Positions 1 to 17,149 of a stretch of DNA of 64,000 nucleotides are shown in pieces. The position numbers and the translations under genes are program-made. The stretch's first letter is position 1. Each line of letters begins with the position of its first letter. The stretch covers positions 73,166,367 through 73,230,366 of the forward strand of contig OX638133.1 in NCBI GenBank assembly GCA_951804985.1, in the 5' to 3' direction. The DNA is from Dryomyza anilis (lineage: Eukaryota > Arthropoda > Insecta > Diptera > Dryomyzidae). The notes below the pieces were generated by a model. That model saw only the letters and a program-made list of their open reading frames with translations. It did no database searches and had not been told where the DNA came from.

Positions 1-271
1 GATTTGGCGCATTTTCAAACTTAATTCCTACTTTTGGCTAAAATATATTAAGACGAAATTTCATCGCATTCTGATCAGTATTTCTCAAGTTATTCTGTAT
101 TCGGACAGCAAGACGGACAGACAGACAGACGGACATGGCTAAACGGACTCGGGTAGTGATGCTGATCAAGAATATATATACTTTTCCATACCGCACACGC
201 CTCCTAAGGGGCGTTACAATATATGCACAAAGTTAATATACCCTGTACCTCATAGGTGTAGGGTATAATTA
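1..271 (+). repeat. Divergent mini-me/INE-1-like element, 3' part
   Basis: Carries the GACAGACAGACGGACA microsatellite core, then a 'tgatcaagaatatatatact' block, a GGGCGTTACAA block and the terminal TAGGGTATAA. These occur in the same order in the fuller copies at 16331-17004 and 47316-48053. The left part runs off the window. Assignment to the Drosophila mini-me/INE-1 type of non-autonomous element is from the known layout of that family; the sequence itself is diverged. Confidence 0.6.
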
Positions 272-674
272 GTTTCGATATAATAACGAGATCGATTTTT
301 TTTCTCGAAGCCACTTCGAGAATTGTTCGATACACTGGAGGCTCTGAGTCGTGGTATACTGGGCAGTATATTTTTTAAAAACAGGTTTTTCTAAACTCGA
401 AATATTTTTTTTTTTTTACTACTTTGGTTTTTTTTATTTATGACGTAACTATTAATTAGAATTTAATTTATAGTTAACCAAAACACAATCAAAAATTTTT
501 ATTAAGAACTACTAACTTTTTTCTACATGTTTTACTTTTTAGTATATTCCCTAGTAAACAATTTCGTTATGGTATTTCTTTTTTTACACACTCCGCAATA
601 ACATCACTACTCAACAAAACGAGGAAAACAATTTCCATAGATCTGGGTAGTGAGCATTTTACTTTTATACTCAC

Positions 675-3600
675 ATCTATTGATTCTTGGGCACAGCATA
701 CTTCATTGATAGCACAAATTTGCATACGTGGAGAAATAGCTCCGGTTCCATCCTTCAGATTACGACCATCCTTACATGCAATTGGACTAACACAGAATTT
801 GGTCGAATTTTGATCACAAGATTTTAAATTTGATGTGTCGTTTATTGATTTCCGCACATTTGACTGCATTCAAAAGAAAAAACATTAATATTGATACTTA
901 ACAAGTAGATTTTATATTTAAAATAAAGCAATTAATTAACGTTACGAACAATAATGCCACAAACAATTCTTCAACAAACAATTCTTACACTAAAATTCAT
1001 ATCTGAAACAATTTATCCCTCGAGAGAATGAAAGTGTCACCACTGGACAAATCATTTCGAATAATTATTCCAAAGATTCTTTATTATTCTTTCCGGAGAC
1101 AATTCTTGCACAAATAATATATATTTTTTAAATTTTCTCCTAATATATAAAAATGTATAGTAAAGAATTGTTTGGGAAAAAATCGTGTCGAGCATAATTG
1201 TTTCGAGGAAAAATAGTTTATTCGGACAATATTAACTAGAAATAATTATACTGGGCATACTAATAGACGAAGAGTTAAAAAAAACATTCATGAAAATTAA
1301 GTCACACGAAAAATGAAGTCATTCCGAAAATTTGAAAGCAGGGACATTTTAATAGCTGTGTAATGAAGTAGTTAAGAGCATTGCTGATTCGTCTAAGCAG
1401 ACTGTAAATACTTTACAAATTATGTGATAATTTGTAAAGAAATTTGAATTCATTTCGGTTACCTTTTAAAGTAGTCCAGATGTGGTGCCGTGACATAACC
1501 CCCAACGGACATAATCCCCAAAATCGAATTGGGGGTTATGTCCGTGGGGATTATGTCCGGGCACCTCCAGATGTCTGTATTGTTTATGAATCTTGTAAAT
1601 AAGTGCAAACATGCAAATTTATTTATCTTCATTCAAAATCGCCCAGCCTTAAAATGTTCCATATGAAAAATTCCACATATACTCTTTAGTTACAATATTT
1701 TTGATTATAGGTTTTTATACCCTACACTAAGAGTGAAAGGGTATATTCAGTTTGGTACGCCGTTTGTAACACCCAGAAGGAAGCATCTCCGGTATGGAAA
1801 AGTATATATATTCTTGATCAGCATGACCTCCTGAGTCGATTTAGCGTACACCTACCCATTTGTAAATATGGGTATCAAATGAATGGAAATTCTTCCATTG
1901 AATGTTTGTAGTTATTTTCAGGATTCGTATACCCTGGTGACCTTTATATCACTTTGAATGGTAACCACACATATGTGGAGGGTATTTATAGTCGGCTTAG
2001 ACCGACTATAATTTTGATAATCCTAACTATCATAATTACACCTACTTTAAAATTTCCCATGTGATCTAACCTTCCCAACTGGTTTTTATTTAAAAAAGTT
2101 ATTCTAAGTACATTTAAAAAAATACTTAGAACAGCAAATTTTTAGAACAAGCGACTCCCAAACGATAATTAAATATTGCGAAAATATTTATATTTTCTAC
2201 AATATCATTACATTGATCAGATGAAACGCAGACTTGATCATCACCACATTCAGATTCAAGAACATTTTTCTATATCTTCAAAAAATATATATGGGCCATT
2301 TCACACCAAATCGACCAGCGGTTAGAACTCACTTTTTTCGATTTCAATGAAATTTGGGCAACTGATATGCATTGAACAATTTTTTTCAGAATTTTAAAAA
2401 GGGTCCTTTTTAAGGACATCAATTTTGAAGTGCAAAGATAATGACCACGGGCCACATGTTAAAGTTTAGAATTTACAACTTAATTTTTCTAAAAGCATAT
2501 TCTATTAGCTTTAAAACGAGCCATCAACGGAGTTACTAGCAGTTATACTTTAAGATATTTTTAAATATGAACAACCATACAAAATTGATTTTTGGACCAT
2601 TTTTTGTTACTTTGAAGCACTGTATCTCTGGAAGTAGTGGTCGAAAAAAATAAAAATAAAATGGTCAATGCATATCTCAATAAGTTTTATCAGCTGCCCA
2701 ATTTTCAATGTAATCGAAAAGGTAAAATCCCAAACATTACATTTTTTGGTCGATTTGGTGTGGAATGGCCCATATATAAAAGGACATATGAAAATATTTT
2801 TTTCACGATGTTATTTGTATGGATACTACTCCACATGATTCATTGTAAACAATAATAATATTTTTTTAGACTATTTGGTTTTATTAATTTGGACTTAAAT
2901 ATACAACTTTCATTTAAATATCTACATTTTGTGTACTCAATTAATAATTTTTACTTACCTTAGAACAGCAGACTTTCCCATTAGTGCAAGCAGTTCGATA
3001 ATTAAATATAGGGAAAATAATCTTATTTTCTGCACTATCGTTACATTGATCAGGTGAAACACACACTTGATTATCACCACATTCAGGTTCGCTAACATTT
3101 ATCTAAACATAAAAAAAAGATATATTTATTATATATGTACATAGTTGTAATATTTTGAATATTATTGTTTCACATATGGCTATTTCCAGAAAAACATCAA
3201 CCACAACCGAAAAATTTAAAATGTTCAAATCTTTCAAATATCGTAAATTTAAAATGTTCAAATCTTTCAAATATCGTGGGATCATTTCGTCACTGTCATG
3301 CCAAAGGGGCGAATGTGCATTTTTAAAAATGTTGGGAAATTATATTTTAAAGTTTGAAGTTCTTTAAAAATTAGCAAAATTTAGATTTTTTTCAATTTTT
3401 TCTGTTATTTAAATACGGATTTTGTGAGGCTATATCCTGATCAAAACGCAAATATTTTTGTTTTTTATGCTATAACTTTTTATTAGCGCAAAATATAATA
3501 GTGATGTAAAGGAATTAATTGTTTGTTTTTAAAGCACCTATCTATTGGCATCATTATTTAAAAATATTTTGCCAAACATTAATATGACATTTGTTATTTG

Positions 3601-6075
3601 CAGGAAAAATGTTTGACAAACAATTTTTAAATAATGATGCCAATCGATAGGTGCTTTAAAAACAGACAATTAATACCTTTAAACTAGTATTTTATCTTGC
3701 ACGAATAAAAGGTTATAGCAAAAAAACGAAGAAATTGGAAAAATTGAAAAATCTTGTCATGCCAAAAAGGCGAATCTTTTCTTTTTCGCCACAACTTTTT
3801 ACGAGATAAAATATTGGTGTAAAGGCATTTATTGTTTGTTTTTAAAGCACCTATCGATATGCATCATTAATTCAAATATAATATCAATTTTTCATATACT
3901 TTGAGTAACCAAATAAAAAAAATTGAAAAACAGACAGATACAAAATATTATTTTCTGTTTTTTCAGACAACCTTAATTAATGTGTCTAAAGCTTAAAAAT
4001 AAGGGAAAAATTTGGATTTTTGTATAAGGGTGTTACTATTGTCACGTACGGAACCAAAAAGAAACTTTTATTAACATATTAAACTAACACCATTTTATAT
4101 AGAGTTGAATTTCTGTTTCTAAATCATTTTCAAATATGTAAACATAGATTTTCTAGTAATTCAAAAACATTTTTAACAGCTAATTAATTTCTATCACGTC
4201 CGGAACATTCCAAAAGTGAAAAAATATAAAAAAAAATATTTTATTTTTCACAAAAAGGAAAAACTTAAAAAAAAAATTTGAAAATTCAATTCGCACTTTC
4301 ACTTTTTATTTCGTAATAATGATTATTAATCTGAGATATAAAATATTTCTAGCAAAAAATCGTAGTGCATATTTTCATACGTCTAGAACTATTCTGAGAT
4401 TTATTACGAATAACTATAAACTTTAGGAACAAAGTGTACATATACAAAAATAAAGTAAATTATCTCAGCTATCTTTATAAATAATTCAAAAAAGAATGTT
4501 TATGCAAAAAGTACTTTTAGTAAAAGAAAAAAAAGTGTCCCGTCCCAAATGTCCCGTCCGGAATTTTTCTGTGATTTATTATGAAAAAAGTATTCAATCT
4601 AGAAAGAAAGTGTACATTTAAAAAGAAAACACAATCTCAGCTATTTTTGAAAATAATTTATCTGTAACATTTGTTGAGTTGTTGGACTTTCCTATAAATC
4701 TCGACATGCACTTCAGTTTTGGCCCTTCCGGATCGACCACTATTTATATATCTTTTGATTTACCGTATATAAATCTTTAATTTTTCCAGAACTTTAGTCA
4801 TATTTAAATAGCACAAAAAAATCAAGTATATTCATTAATTTTCCTTCGATATATTAAAGTTTTAAACGTCCTGTCCGGTTCCGCAAGAAATAGCATATAT
4901 TTTTGTTTGTGCTCAGGTATTAGATGTTTAATAATAATAATAATAATATTAGTTTGGCACTACAGTCCTATAGGAACTTAGGCCGAGCTATCTCACCATT
5001 TTGAGCTGTGCGTGTTATATTTGTACTCAAAGTGGTGGGACCTACAGTTTATTGCCGAATCCGAACGGCGGGTGAGACCTCTTCATAGGCAATGTTTACT
5101 CTCGTAGGTTTGCAATTTACTGCCGAGAGGTAGCACGGTATAGAAAAATGTTTTTTGAAAAGATGTTGTTAGCCCCAGTCCAGGCTTGAACCGGGGACCT
5201 TTCGGCTCGCAGTCCAAGGCACGCACCACTGAGCTATCGCGGCTATTAGATGTTTAGTCCTATTTAAATTGTTTTTTAATCGTAATTCTATGTCTTGAGT
5301 TAATTTAAAAAACAATATCTTTCGAACACACATTATCATTTTCAACTATAGTCTACGGTTCCAGTACGATAGTGTTCACGACTAAATGGCTCTATCGTTA
5401 ACGATATCGATATTGCAAGAATTATCGTAGCATAAATAATTTCCCAAATATAATATGGAAGTCATAAAGATTTTTATCCGTTTATATGGACTTTTAGACA
5501 AATTTTTTGGGCAAAAATTGGGTTTACTCTCGTAGATTTTTGACATTGACTGCCGATAGGTAGCGTCGCATAGAAAAATGTGTCCTATGAAAAAATGTTG
5601 ACAGTCGCTGGGGATCGAACCGGGGACCTTTTGACTCGTAGTCGAACACACCAGTGATTTTTCGCTCGTAGTCCAACGCACTAACCAGAGATATATGAAA
5701 TTAAACTTAAATATACGGAACTAAAACATAAAAAATGCATCAAAATTCAAAAATGTACTTATCTTAAAATATGAAAGAGTATAAAAATGCATTAAAAAAA
5801 TTAAACTTAATAATTTAAATCATATTTGCTAACAAATATTCAAAAAAATATTTCATGTTTAACTATTTACTTACTTCTTCACAGCAAACCTCTTCAATTG
5901 GACATGGCCCAATCATTTTTTCGATTATGGCACCTGAACCATCTTTTGAATTTACGCTACTGCATTTAGTTGGTAAAATACAAACTTTATTTTCACCACA
6001 CTTTTTAGAAGTTGGATTGCATAGTATACCTAAAGGCAGTAATAGTATAACACATATTAAAATATTTTTTGACAT
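675..6075 (-). CDS. Secreted protein with tandem clip domains (partial)
   Basis: Three exons, all with phase-0 boundaries: 5875..6075 (67 aa), 2959..3102 (48 aa), 675..863 (63 aa). The ATG at 6075 starts a hydrophobic signal peptide (MSKNILICVILLLPLGILC); an in-frame ATG at 6111 is less likely because it buries the signal. Each exon carries one six-cysteine module of the form C..(V/F)C....C...C....VCC, matching the clip domain of insect serine proteases and their non-catalytic homologues; two contain the DGxGAI motif typical of clip domains. Donors are GTAAGT, GTAAGT and GTGAGT. No catalytic domain is seen, and exon 3 ends in a donor, so the gene presumably continues left of base 1. Known clip proteins act in haemolymph melanisation and Toll cascades; that role is inference. 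It could instead be a short secreted multi-clip protein. Confidence 0.62.
1484..1565. mobile_element. 82-bp palindromic miniature element with 9-bp TSD
   Basis: Almost perfect hairpin: begins GGTGCC and ends GGCACC, with arms of about 36 bases built from GGACATAA(T/C)CCCC units and a short AT loop near 1520-1530. It is flanked on both sides by TCCAGATGT (1475-1483 and 1566-1574), a target-site duplication of 8-9 bp. Such a length suits hAT- or Mutator-type transposition. It lies in an intron of the clip-domain gene. Confidence 0.7.
1715..2083 (-). repeat. mini-me/INE-1-like element, internally deleted
   Basis: Starts with TATACCCTACACTAAGAGTG and ends CCTTCCCAACTGG, the same two ends as 35457-36184. 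The microsatellite and about 350 bases of the centre are missing: the sequence jumps from the 'cctcctgagtcgattta' block straight to the 'cacctacccatttgt' block. Confidence 0.75.
2126..2269 (-). pseudogene. Broken clip-domain exon
   Basis: Read on the minus strand this is a close paralogue of the clip exon at 2959-3102: both share CGD(D/N)QVCVS, DQCND, the ENxxIF stretch and FNYR. An acceptor AG precedes it at 2270-2271. Near the 3' end a single-base frame change before the final CC pair turns it into a stop, and the donor is no longer a clean GTAAGT. I call it a decayed duplicate exon. A MITE starts 15 bases upstream of its acceptor. Confidence 0.6.
2286..2778. mobile_element. Foldback MITE, about 490 bp, TA-flanked
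   Basis: Terminal inverted repeats ATGGGCCATTTCACACCAAA (from 2290) and its mirror TTTGGTGTGGAATGGCCCAT (to about 2775), with inverted homology reaching inward (the 'tgggcaactgatatgcattg' and 'caataagttttatcagctgc' arms). Both ends abut TA-rich sequence, fitting Tc1/mariner-type insertion. No coding capacity. Confidence 0.7.
3395..3790. mobile_element. Foldback MITE, GATAGGTGCTTTAAAA family
   Basis: Long inverted repeat: 'ttaaagcacctatctattgg' near 3531 mirrors 'ccaatcgataggtgctttaa' near 3640. Outer arms carry 'gtcatgccaaaaaggcgaat'. A related palindrome sits at 32024-32335. A second partial arm follows at 3755-3880. Confidence 0.65.
4030..4895 (+). repeat. Repeat family with CCCGTCCGG modules, copy 1
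   Basis: Contains repeated modules with GTCCCGTCCGGAA, followed by 'ctgtgatttattatgaaaaa' and a 'ggaacaaagtgtacat' block. The same order is found at 51815-52530, in opposite orientation at 34470-36430, and as a shorter piece at 6560-6990. No reading frame and no recognised terminal repeats; I do not recognise the family. Confidence 0.6.
4931..5243 (-). mobile_element. tRNA-derived SINE, full length, 13-bp TSD
   Basis: On the minus strand the head reads GCCGCGATAGCTCAGTGGTG (pol III A box), followed about 35 bases later by GGTTCAAGCCTGG (B box), then a conserved body and a 3' (ATT)n tail. It is flanked by the direct repeat TATTAGATGTTTA at 4918-4930 and 5244-5256. Head, tail and target duplication together show an intact retroposition event. 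Confidence 0.85.
5517..5693 (-). mobile_element. tRNA-derived SINE, 3'-truncated
   Basis: Minus-strand copy with the A-box-like head degraded and a small internal repetition of the 'ctcgtagtc' segment; the B box (GGTTCGATCCCC) and start of the body are clear. The distal body and tail are missing. Confidence 0.7.
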
Positions 6076-6559
6076 TTGGAAATGCAAAACTCGACAATAT
6101 TTTACGAACAAATTTTTATTTCTTTTAAATAATTTCTAAAAATTTATTTGTAGCGCAAGACGTTTCTTCATCTAGCACAGAATTCCAACTGATACGTCCA
6201 ACAACTGTCTTTTACTGATATAAAAATAATATATGTACTTTAATTTCGAAATTTTTGATCTCTAGAAATAATAAATATGCCTTATCAGTAATACATTGAA
6301 TATATTATTCAAATTGATGTTATAATGAACATGTTGGAATTTCCAATTAGATTATAAAAGATTAATTGATTTATTTTTATATGAAACATTTTGACAATAA
6401 AATGATTTTTTTTTTCTTCTTATTAAAACATTAATGATTACAGAAAGTCTGGACCGAAAATTCTAATGCTCAACATTGGATTATGAATCTTAAATATGCG
6501 ACTCTAAATATCTGAAAAGAAAATTTGATTCCGTTAATGGTAACGTATATAAAAACGCT

Positions 6560-6990
6560 CATAAAGGTACATTACTCTACAACTTGTAGTTTTTACGCAA
6601 ATTTCTATACAAAACTTTTTAACCCTCCGAAAATTTTCTGTGATTTATTATGCAAAAACTGTAAACTTTTGGAACAAAGTGTAAATAAAATGCGAATAAT
6701 GCATTATTTCAATTAATTTCTAAGATATTTAAAAAAAAATGATTGGTACGCAAATTTTGCTGTCTTTTTGGAATTTCCATTTGAACCTCCGTATTCAGTC
6801 TCGTCCGGATCGAGTCCCATTTAATTGATATCTCTTGATCTAGCGTACATAATCTTTTACTTTTTTTACGATTTGTAGCTCTAGGAAAAATTAGCTCTAC
6901 CAAGAAAATTAAATAAATTAATTTATTTTCCTTCGAGATATTACAGTTTTAAGCGTACGAATGTCACGTCCAGTAGCCTTGGAAATACCC
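6560..6990 (+). repeat. CCCGTCCGG-module family, copy 2 (partial)
   Basis: Shares 'tctgtgatttattatgcaaa', the 'ggaacaaagtgtaaat' block and the 3' end 'ggaaatacccatatgga' with the copies at 51815-52530 and 4030-4895. Lies just downstream of the maltase gene that ends at 7129. Confidence 0.55.
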
Positions 6991-7128
6991 ATATGGAATT
7001 GATAGCAAATTTCTAGGAACAATTTAGCATAAATTAAAAATAACAATTTTTTTATAATGTTTGCATTTTTATTTGGATAAGATTAATATTTATAGAATAA
7101 ATTTAATTATTCAGTACATAGAGGATAT

Positions 7129-12407
<5,279 letters not shown>

Positions 12408-12419
12408 AGTAACGCAGCT

Positions 12420-14035
12420 TCGGAAAATTCCAATAAATTACTACAATGTGTATTTGTCTTTTTACATATATCTCGTGTTAGAGTTGTTTATTTGGCACAT
12501 CTGTTAAGAGTTCATTTTTATAAAATCATTCAGTGTATTCTTTATTTAATTGTTTTAAATGTTATTATACACTATAGCAATATTAACATTTCCTATACAA
12601 AAACATATTTATATTTGTTTATAGTATTATATTAATGTAAGTGTAGTCAAGGACAATGTAAATTATTATTGTGATCACACATTCACCTGGTGATGGTGTA
12701 TGTTTTTAAACTATTTGTTCTTTTGATTATGAAAATATTAAAACATCCAGAAAAGGAATATCGATGTTGGAAACCTTAAAATAAAAACCAAATTTAATAA
12801 AATTAAAGTCGCATTATACTAAATACTAATATAAATTAGTTTAAAATGAAGTAAATGAATTTGGATTAAGCAATATTTATATTTCCCAAATCTTACATAT
12901 TTCAATAAAATCTTTTATTTTTCACCGTGTAGTATAAAAACTTAGGAAAAAAGCGGTTCAATATAATCAAGCAGATAAACACAAAATTTAAAAATTAAAA
13001 AAACACTTAAAATTTTATAGTTCAAATAAAAATAAACTATAGATAACACTTTATTTTTTATTTTGAATTGTTACAATAACACTTGAAGTATAAAATATGG
13101 ATTTATTTTTCAATATTTTATTATTATATAATTATGTTTCAAAACAAAAACTACTTGTTAATTTCATTTAAATGAAATTTAGCTTTGCAGGAGAGTTTGG
13201 TTGTTTTATCATAATTATGTTTCAAAACGAACAAAACATTATATTAAATAAAAACGTTAAGTTCACACGCGTTGGCATGTATTTTCTACACAAAGTGAAA
13301 AATCCATTTTGAAGGCAACACATTATGTTTCCTACTATTTTTTTTTTAATTTCTAGACTTTTAAAATATGTTTAAAATAATGTATAACCATAAGTTATGA
13401 AATTAATACCAAAATAGTTTTAAAAATTTTTATTTACATGTAACATCCAATTAAAGTCGGAAAATTTATGACTGCAAACATCAATATGTTGATTGCATGA
13501 TGATTTTTCTTAGCGTGTATCTACGAAAAACTAAGTAAAACAATGTTAATTAGTTAGAACAACACAGAGGATGTCTTCAAAGTTTTTAAGGTATCAACAA
13601 ACCCAAGCGACTAAGAGAAAACAATTGATTTGTTAATATTAGTCTTGAAAACACATTTATTTGAGTGATTTTTAATATATTATTTTTTTTTAATATATTC
13701 TTTGTTCAAATACTCTTTGTTTGTATGAAATAACAATTAAGTTACTTTTTTAACATACATCATTTTAGAGGGAAACATCAACATGTTTCCGAATATTCGT
13801 ATGCAAACATTATGGAATTCAAAGCTCATTGTAATATGTTTAAGTCTCATTACAATACTGTTTATGAACATTTTTATCAGACAATAACAATTATGTTTAA
13901 GTAAAGCTACAAACATATATGATATCCACGAAAAATCATGTTTGAAAGATCAACCTCCAAGTCGGAGATTATGATGTTATGACAACCTCCTAATTGGTGA
14001 GCATGAGGTTGTAAACCTCCAATTGAAATTTTATT
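12420..14035. other. Gene-free AT-rich stretch
   Basis: Intergenic DNA between the divergent maltases. I see no exon, RNA gene or clear element end here. Short homopolymer and AT-rich stretches dominate. Confidence 0.5.
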
Positions 14036-14514
14036 ATAACTAACCCAATAAACATTTATACTTGGAAATACGCATATTGTACGCTTACCCAGTAAATATT
14101 TCATTGAATATAAGCGTACGATTTTCTTCGAAAAACGGGTCTTAAATATAGCAATATTCAAGATATAGGAGCTTCACAAGTACATGTGTGCTTTTCTGTA
14201 TAAATAAACATTTCATAAATGTTTTTAAAACATGTTTTTATGTTTTGGATTTTCATAAATTGTACATGATTTACAGGTATATTTCAAAATGAAATGTACG
14301 CGTTTTATATATGGTTTTATATATTATATTAAGAATGTATTATCCGTGCATTTTTGTGAAAACTGTAAGGGTTTTATTGATGTTTATATACACTTATTTA
14401 AAAACGTATATTAACTGTTCTAAATAACCATATATGGGTTTTTAAAATATGTTTTTATAAACGTGTTGTAAGATTAAAAAACTATATAAAAAAAAATACA
14501 TATTGGTTAGTTCG

Positions 14515-14746
14515 GAGGCACTCGGAGCATTTTGGTGCTCTTCGAGATCAGAGTGCACTGCCGGAACGCATATCGCCATGAAGATTTCATACATAGCAAC
14601 GACAGATGAAAGCCCCATGACATTCGCTACATCGTCGGGCATAATATGGGCATTTCGCCGATGCGAAGCACTAGGAACGGATGACATACTGCGGTCAAAA
14701 TCGAGTAAACGCCCACCGCCAACAGCTCCGAAACTACCAGCACTAA
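14515..14746 (-). pseudogene. Exon-like island, unknown gene fragment
   Basis: In a region otherwise AT-rich, these bases have balanced composition and an open minus-strand frame with ordinary fly codon use. It is preceded by a good acceptor (TTTACTTAG at about 14747) and ends near a GT (ATGTATTTT). The frame reads through GAVGGGRLLDFDRS and later HRRNAHIMPDDVANVMGLSS. I do not recognise the protein. It lies inside the TIR-bounded element at 14036-15552, so a captured host exon is the simplest reading. Confidence 0.4.
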
Positions 14747-14940
14747 GTAAATTTCATTAATTTTAAATTTAATAATAATTGGTGTCCTGCACAATTATAT
14801 GCACAAAATTATATCACAAAATTAATTTGATTGAAAAAAATATATTTTCAATTTGATTAAAAAAAAACATGTATGTAAATTTTTTAAAATAATATCATCT
14901 TGCTATAGTACAAAATTTACAAAACACGTTTAAAAACTTA

Positions 14941-15300
14941 TAAAAGCACGTATATTCCAAATACAATAAAAATGCGTTGAAAAGTATTTGGAAGAACGTG
15001 TATTTCAAAACCAAATTTAAAATTGGAATCGACATTTATAAATATATTTATTAAACAAGAACTAAGTGAATATATTCCAAGTACTCTCAAAATGCGTTGA
15101 AAAGTATTTGGAAGAACGTGTATTTCAAAACCATATTCAAAATTAGAATCGACATTTATATGAATATTTACTTAACAAGAACTAAGTGAGTATATTCCAA
15201 GTATTATCAAAATGCGTTGAAATGAAATTGGAAGTACGTATATTTCAAAACAATTTTTTCAAGAATTTCAGAATTTAAACCGACATCCAATAAATACGTG
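14941..15300. repeat. Tandem repeat, 120-bp unit, three copies
   Basis: TATATTCCAA...AAATGCGTTGAAA...ATTTGGAAG recurs at 14951, 15071 and 15191 with exactly 120-base spacing. Units 1 and 2 are nearly identical; unit 3 is more diverged. Confidence 0.85.
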
Positions 15301-16330
15301 GGAAAATAAAAATACGTATGTTTTTAATCAGGATTCTAGAAATACTGTATAAACATAATTGGAATACATTTATTTCAAAATATTTTCCTATAATAGTTTC
15401 AAAAATATTTTGATAATTGTAAATTCATTTGTGAAAATAAAAATACGTAAATCTTATATAAATATTTTCAAAATGTTGTCGAAATGTATTTATTAGTAAG
15501 TTAATTTCCAAACATTTTTACTATTCGCTTATAAAAATGTTTATTGGGAAGTTATTTATGTTATAATTATATTATTATATTATTATTATTATTATTATAA
15601 AACTTATGTATTCTATATATATTATATTTGCGAAAATATGTCACGCTCACAATTTGGAAGTATATCTACTAATTCCTGCTCCCTGAAAAAAAAAAAACTA
15701 TGAAAAAATACATGTTTCTGCATGCATTTTTCCTCATAACAAATAAATAAAAATAAAAAAACTATTTCTGGCCACATATAGTCACATAATTTTTATTTAT
15801 ATTATATTTCACTAGCAAATGAACAATTTGTATTGAATAAATATATTATTTTATTAGTATTCGTATATTTATTTCGCAATGTAACTTAATTAATGAATTT
15901 CATATTGATTTCGACATGTGAACATTTTTGACGTTTATTTATTTCTGCATGTATCCATAATTGTTGACATGAAACTGGCAACAGAACTGCTGATAGAAAT
16001 GGGGTTGCCGCTTGTCATTTATTTTGTTGATATAACAACTTACTCAATCGCCGCAACAAATGTACGAATGTTAATTTTGACATAATGAAAAATGTAATCA
16101 ATTTGGGAAAGTGGGTTCTGTCCAAATCACAATGGAACACAAAAAAATTGTTGGTATTTTTTTTTCGTAAAATACACGAAACACTTGTAATGACTTATTT
16201 GTTTTCCAAAATATTGTTTATGAACGATTTGTATATTACGATTCAATAATCGTAAAATTAAAATAACAACAATATTGCATATTTTCCTTTAAATTACAAA
16301 AATGTCGTTACATTTGTAAAACTATGAATA

Positions 16331-17004
16331 ACCAGTTGGGAAGGTTAGATCACATGGAAAATTTTAAAGTAGGTTTTATTATGATAGTTAGGATTATCAA
16401 AATTATAGTCGGTCCAAGCCGACCTTCACATATGTGTGGTTACCATTTAAAGTGGTATATAGGTCACCAGGGTATACGAATCCTGAAAATAACTACAAAC
16501 TTTCCATCGCTGAAGAATTTCCATTCATTTGATACCCATATTTACAATTGGGTAGGTGTACCGAGTTTCGATTTTTTTTTGGGTACCACAAGTTTTTTCG
16601 CCGGAAAACATTATGTTCATGTATTTGAGCATGATGTCAATATATATTTGACCAAAAAAAGTTTACCTAAGCACGTATTGATCTATAGATGTACATTTTA
16701 TATGAGGTATTTGAACGTAAGTGGTCGGTTCTCAGGTCACAATAGACCGAACATGTCAATTTACTTGATCAGACAGCTTAGACATATAAGTAATCTAAAT
16801 CTAATGATTCATTGCTCTAGCTCTTCTACTTTTACTGTACTCGTGATTTTAACAGACAGGCAGACGGACATCGCTTAATCGTCTCAGGAGGTCATGCTGA
16901 TCAAAAATATATATATACTTTTCCATACCGGAGATGCTTTCTTCAGGGTGTTACAAACGGCGTGTCAAACTGAATATACCTTTTCATTCTTAGTGTAGGG
17001 TATA
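16331..17004 (+). repeat. mini-me/INE-1-like element, near full length
   Basis: Starts ACCAGTTGGGAAGGTTAGAT and ends TTAGTGTAGGGTATAA. Contains the hairpin-like GTCGGTCCAAGCCGAC core near 16410, a short GACAGGCAGACGGACA microsatellite near 16855 and the 'ggaggtcatgctgatcaaaa' block. The long open frame inside is a repeat translation, not a gene. Confidence 0.75.
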
Positions 17005-17149
17005 AACAGAATAAATTCCTCAACTTTCTTATATTTAGAAGCTATATATAGAATTTTACGAAGCACTCGTGTTTTTTACGAACAATTAATAAACTCAATT
17101 TGGAGCTAAATTTTTTTTATTTGGTATCGCAGTTTCAAGCAGATGGATA

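Larger units (their letters stand above)
14036..15552. mobile_element. Putative non-autonomous DNA transposon with CCCAATAAACAT ends
   Basis: The left end CCCAATAAACATTTATA (from about 14045) is mirrored on the right by ATAAAAATGTTTATTGGG (ending about 15541); flanking ATAACT-type bases also match in mirror. Inside are a GC-rich exon-like island (14515-14746) and three tandem 120-bp units (14941-15300). No transposase seen. The boundaries are tentative because no clear target duplication was found. Confidence 0.5.

Noticed and set aside
3103..3367. Short opposing frames with an internal repeat of KFKMFKSFKYR type
   Set aside because: Produced by a 33-base local duplication (near 3215-3274) in intronic DNA; no other sign of coding.
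5855..6139. 94-codon plus-strand frame
   Set aside because: Antisense to the signal-peptide exon of the clip-domain gene, which has better composition and splice signals.
16324..16878. 184-codon open frame
   Set aside because: Lies wholly inside a mini-me-like repeat; the same sequence in other copies (35583-35813, 47684-47950) is interrupted differently.
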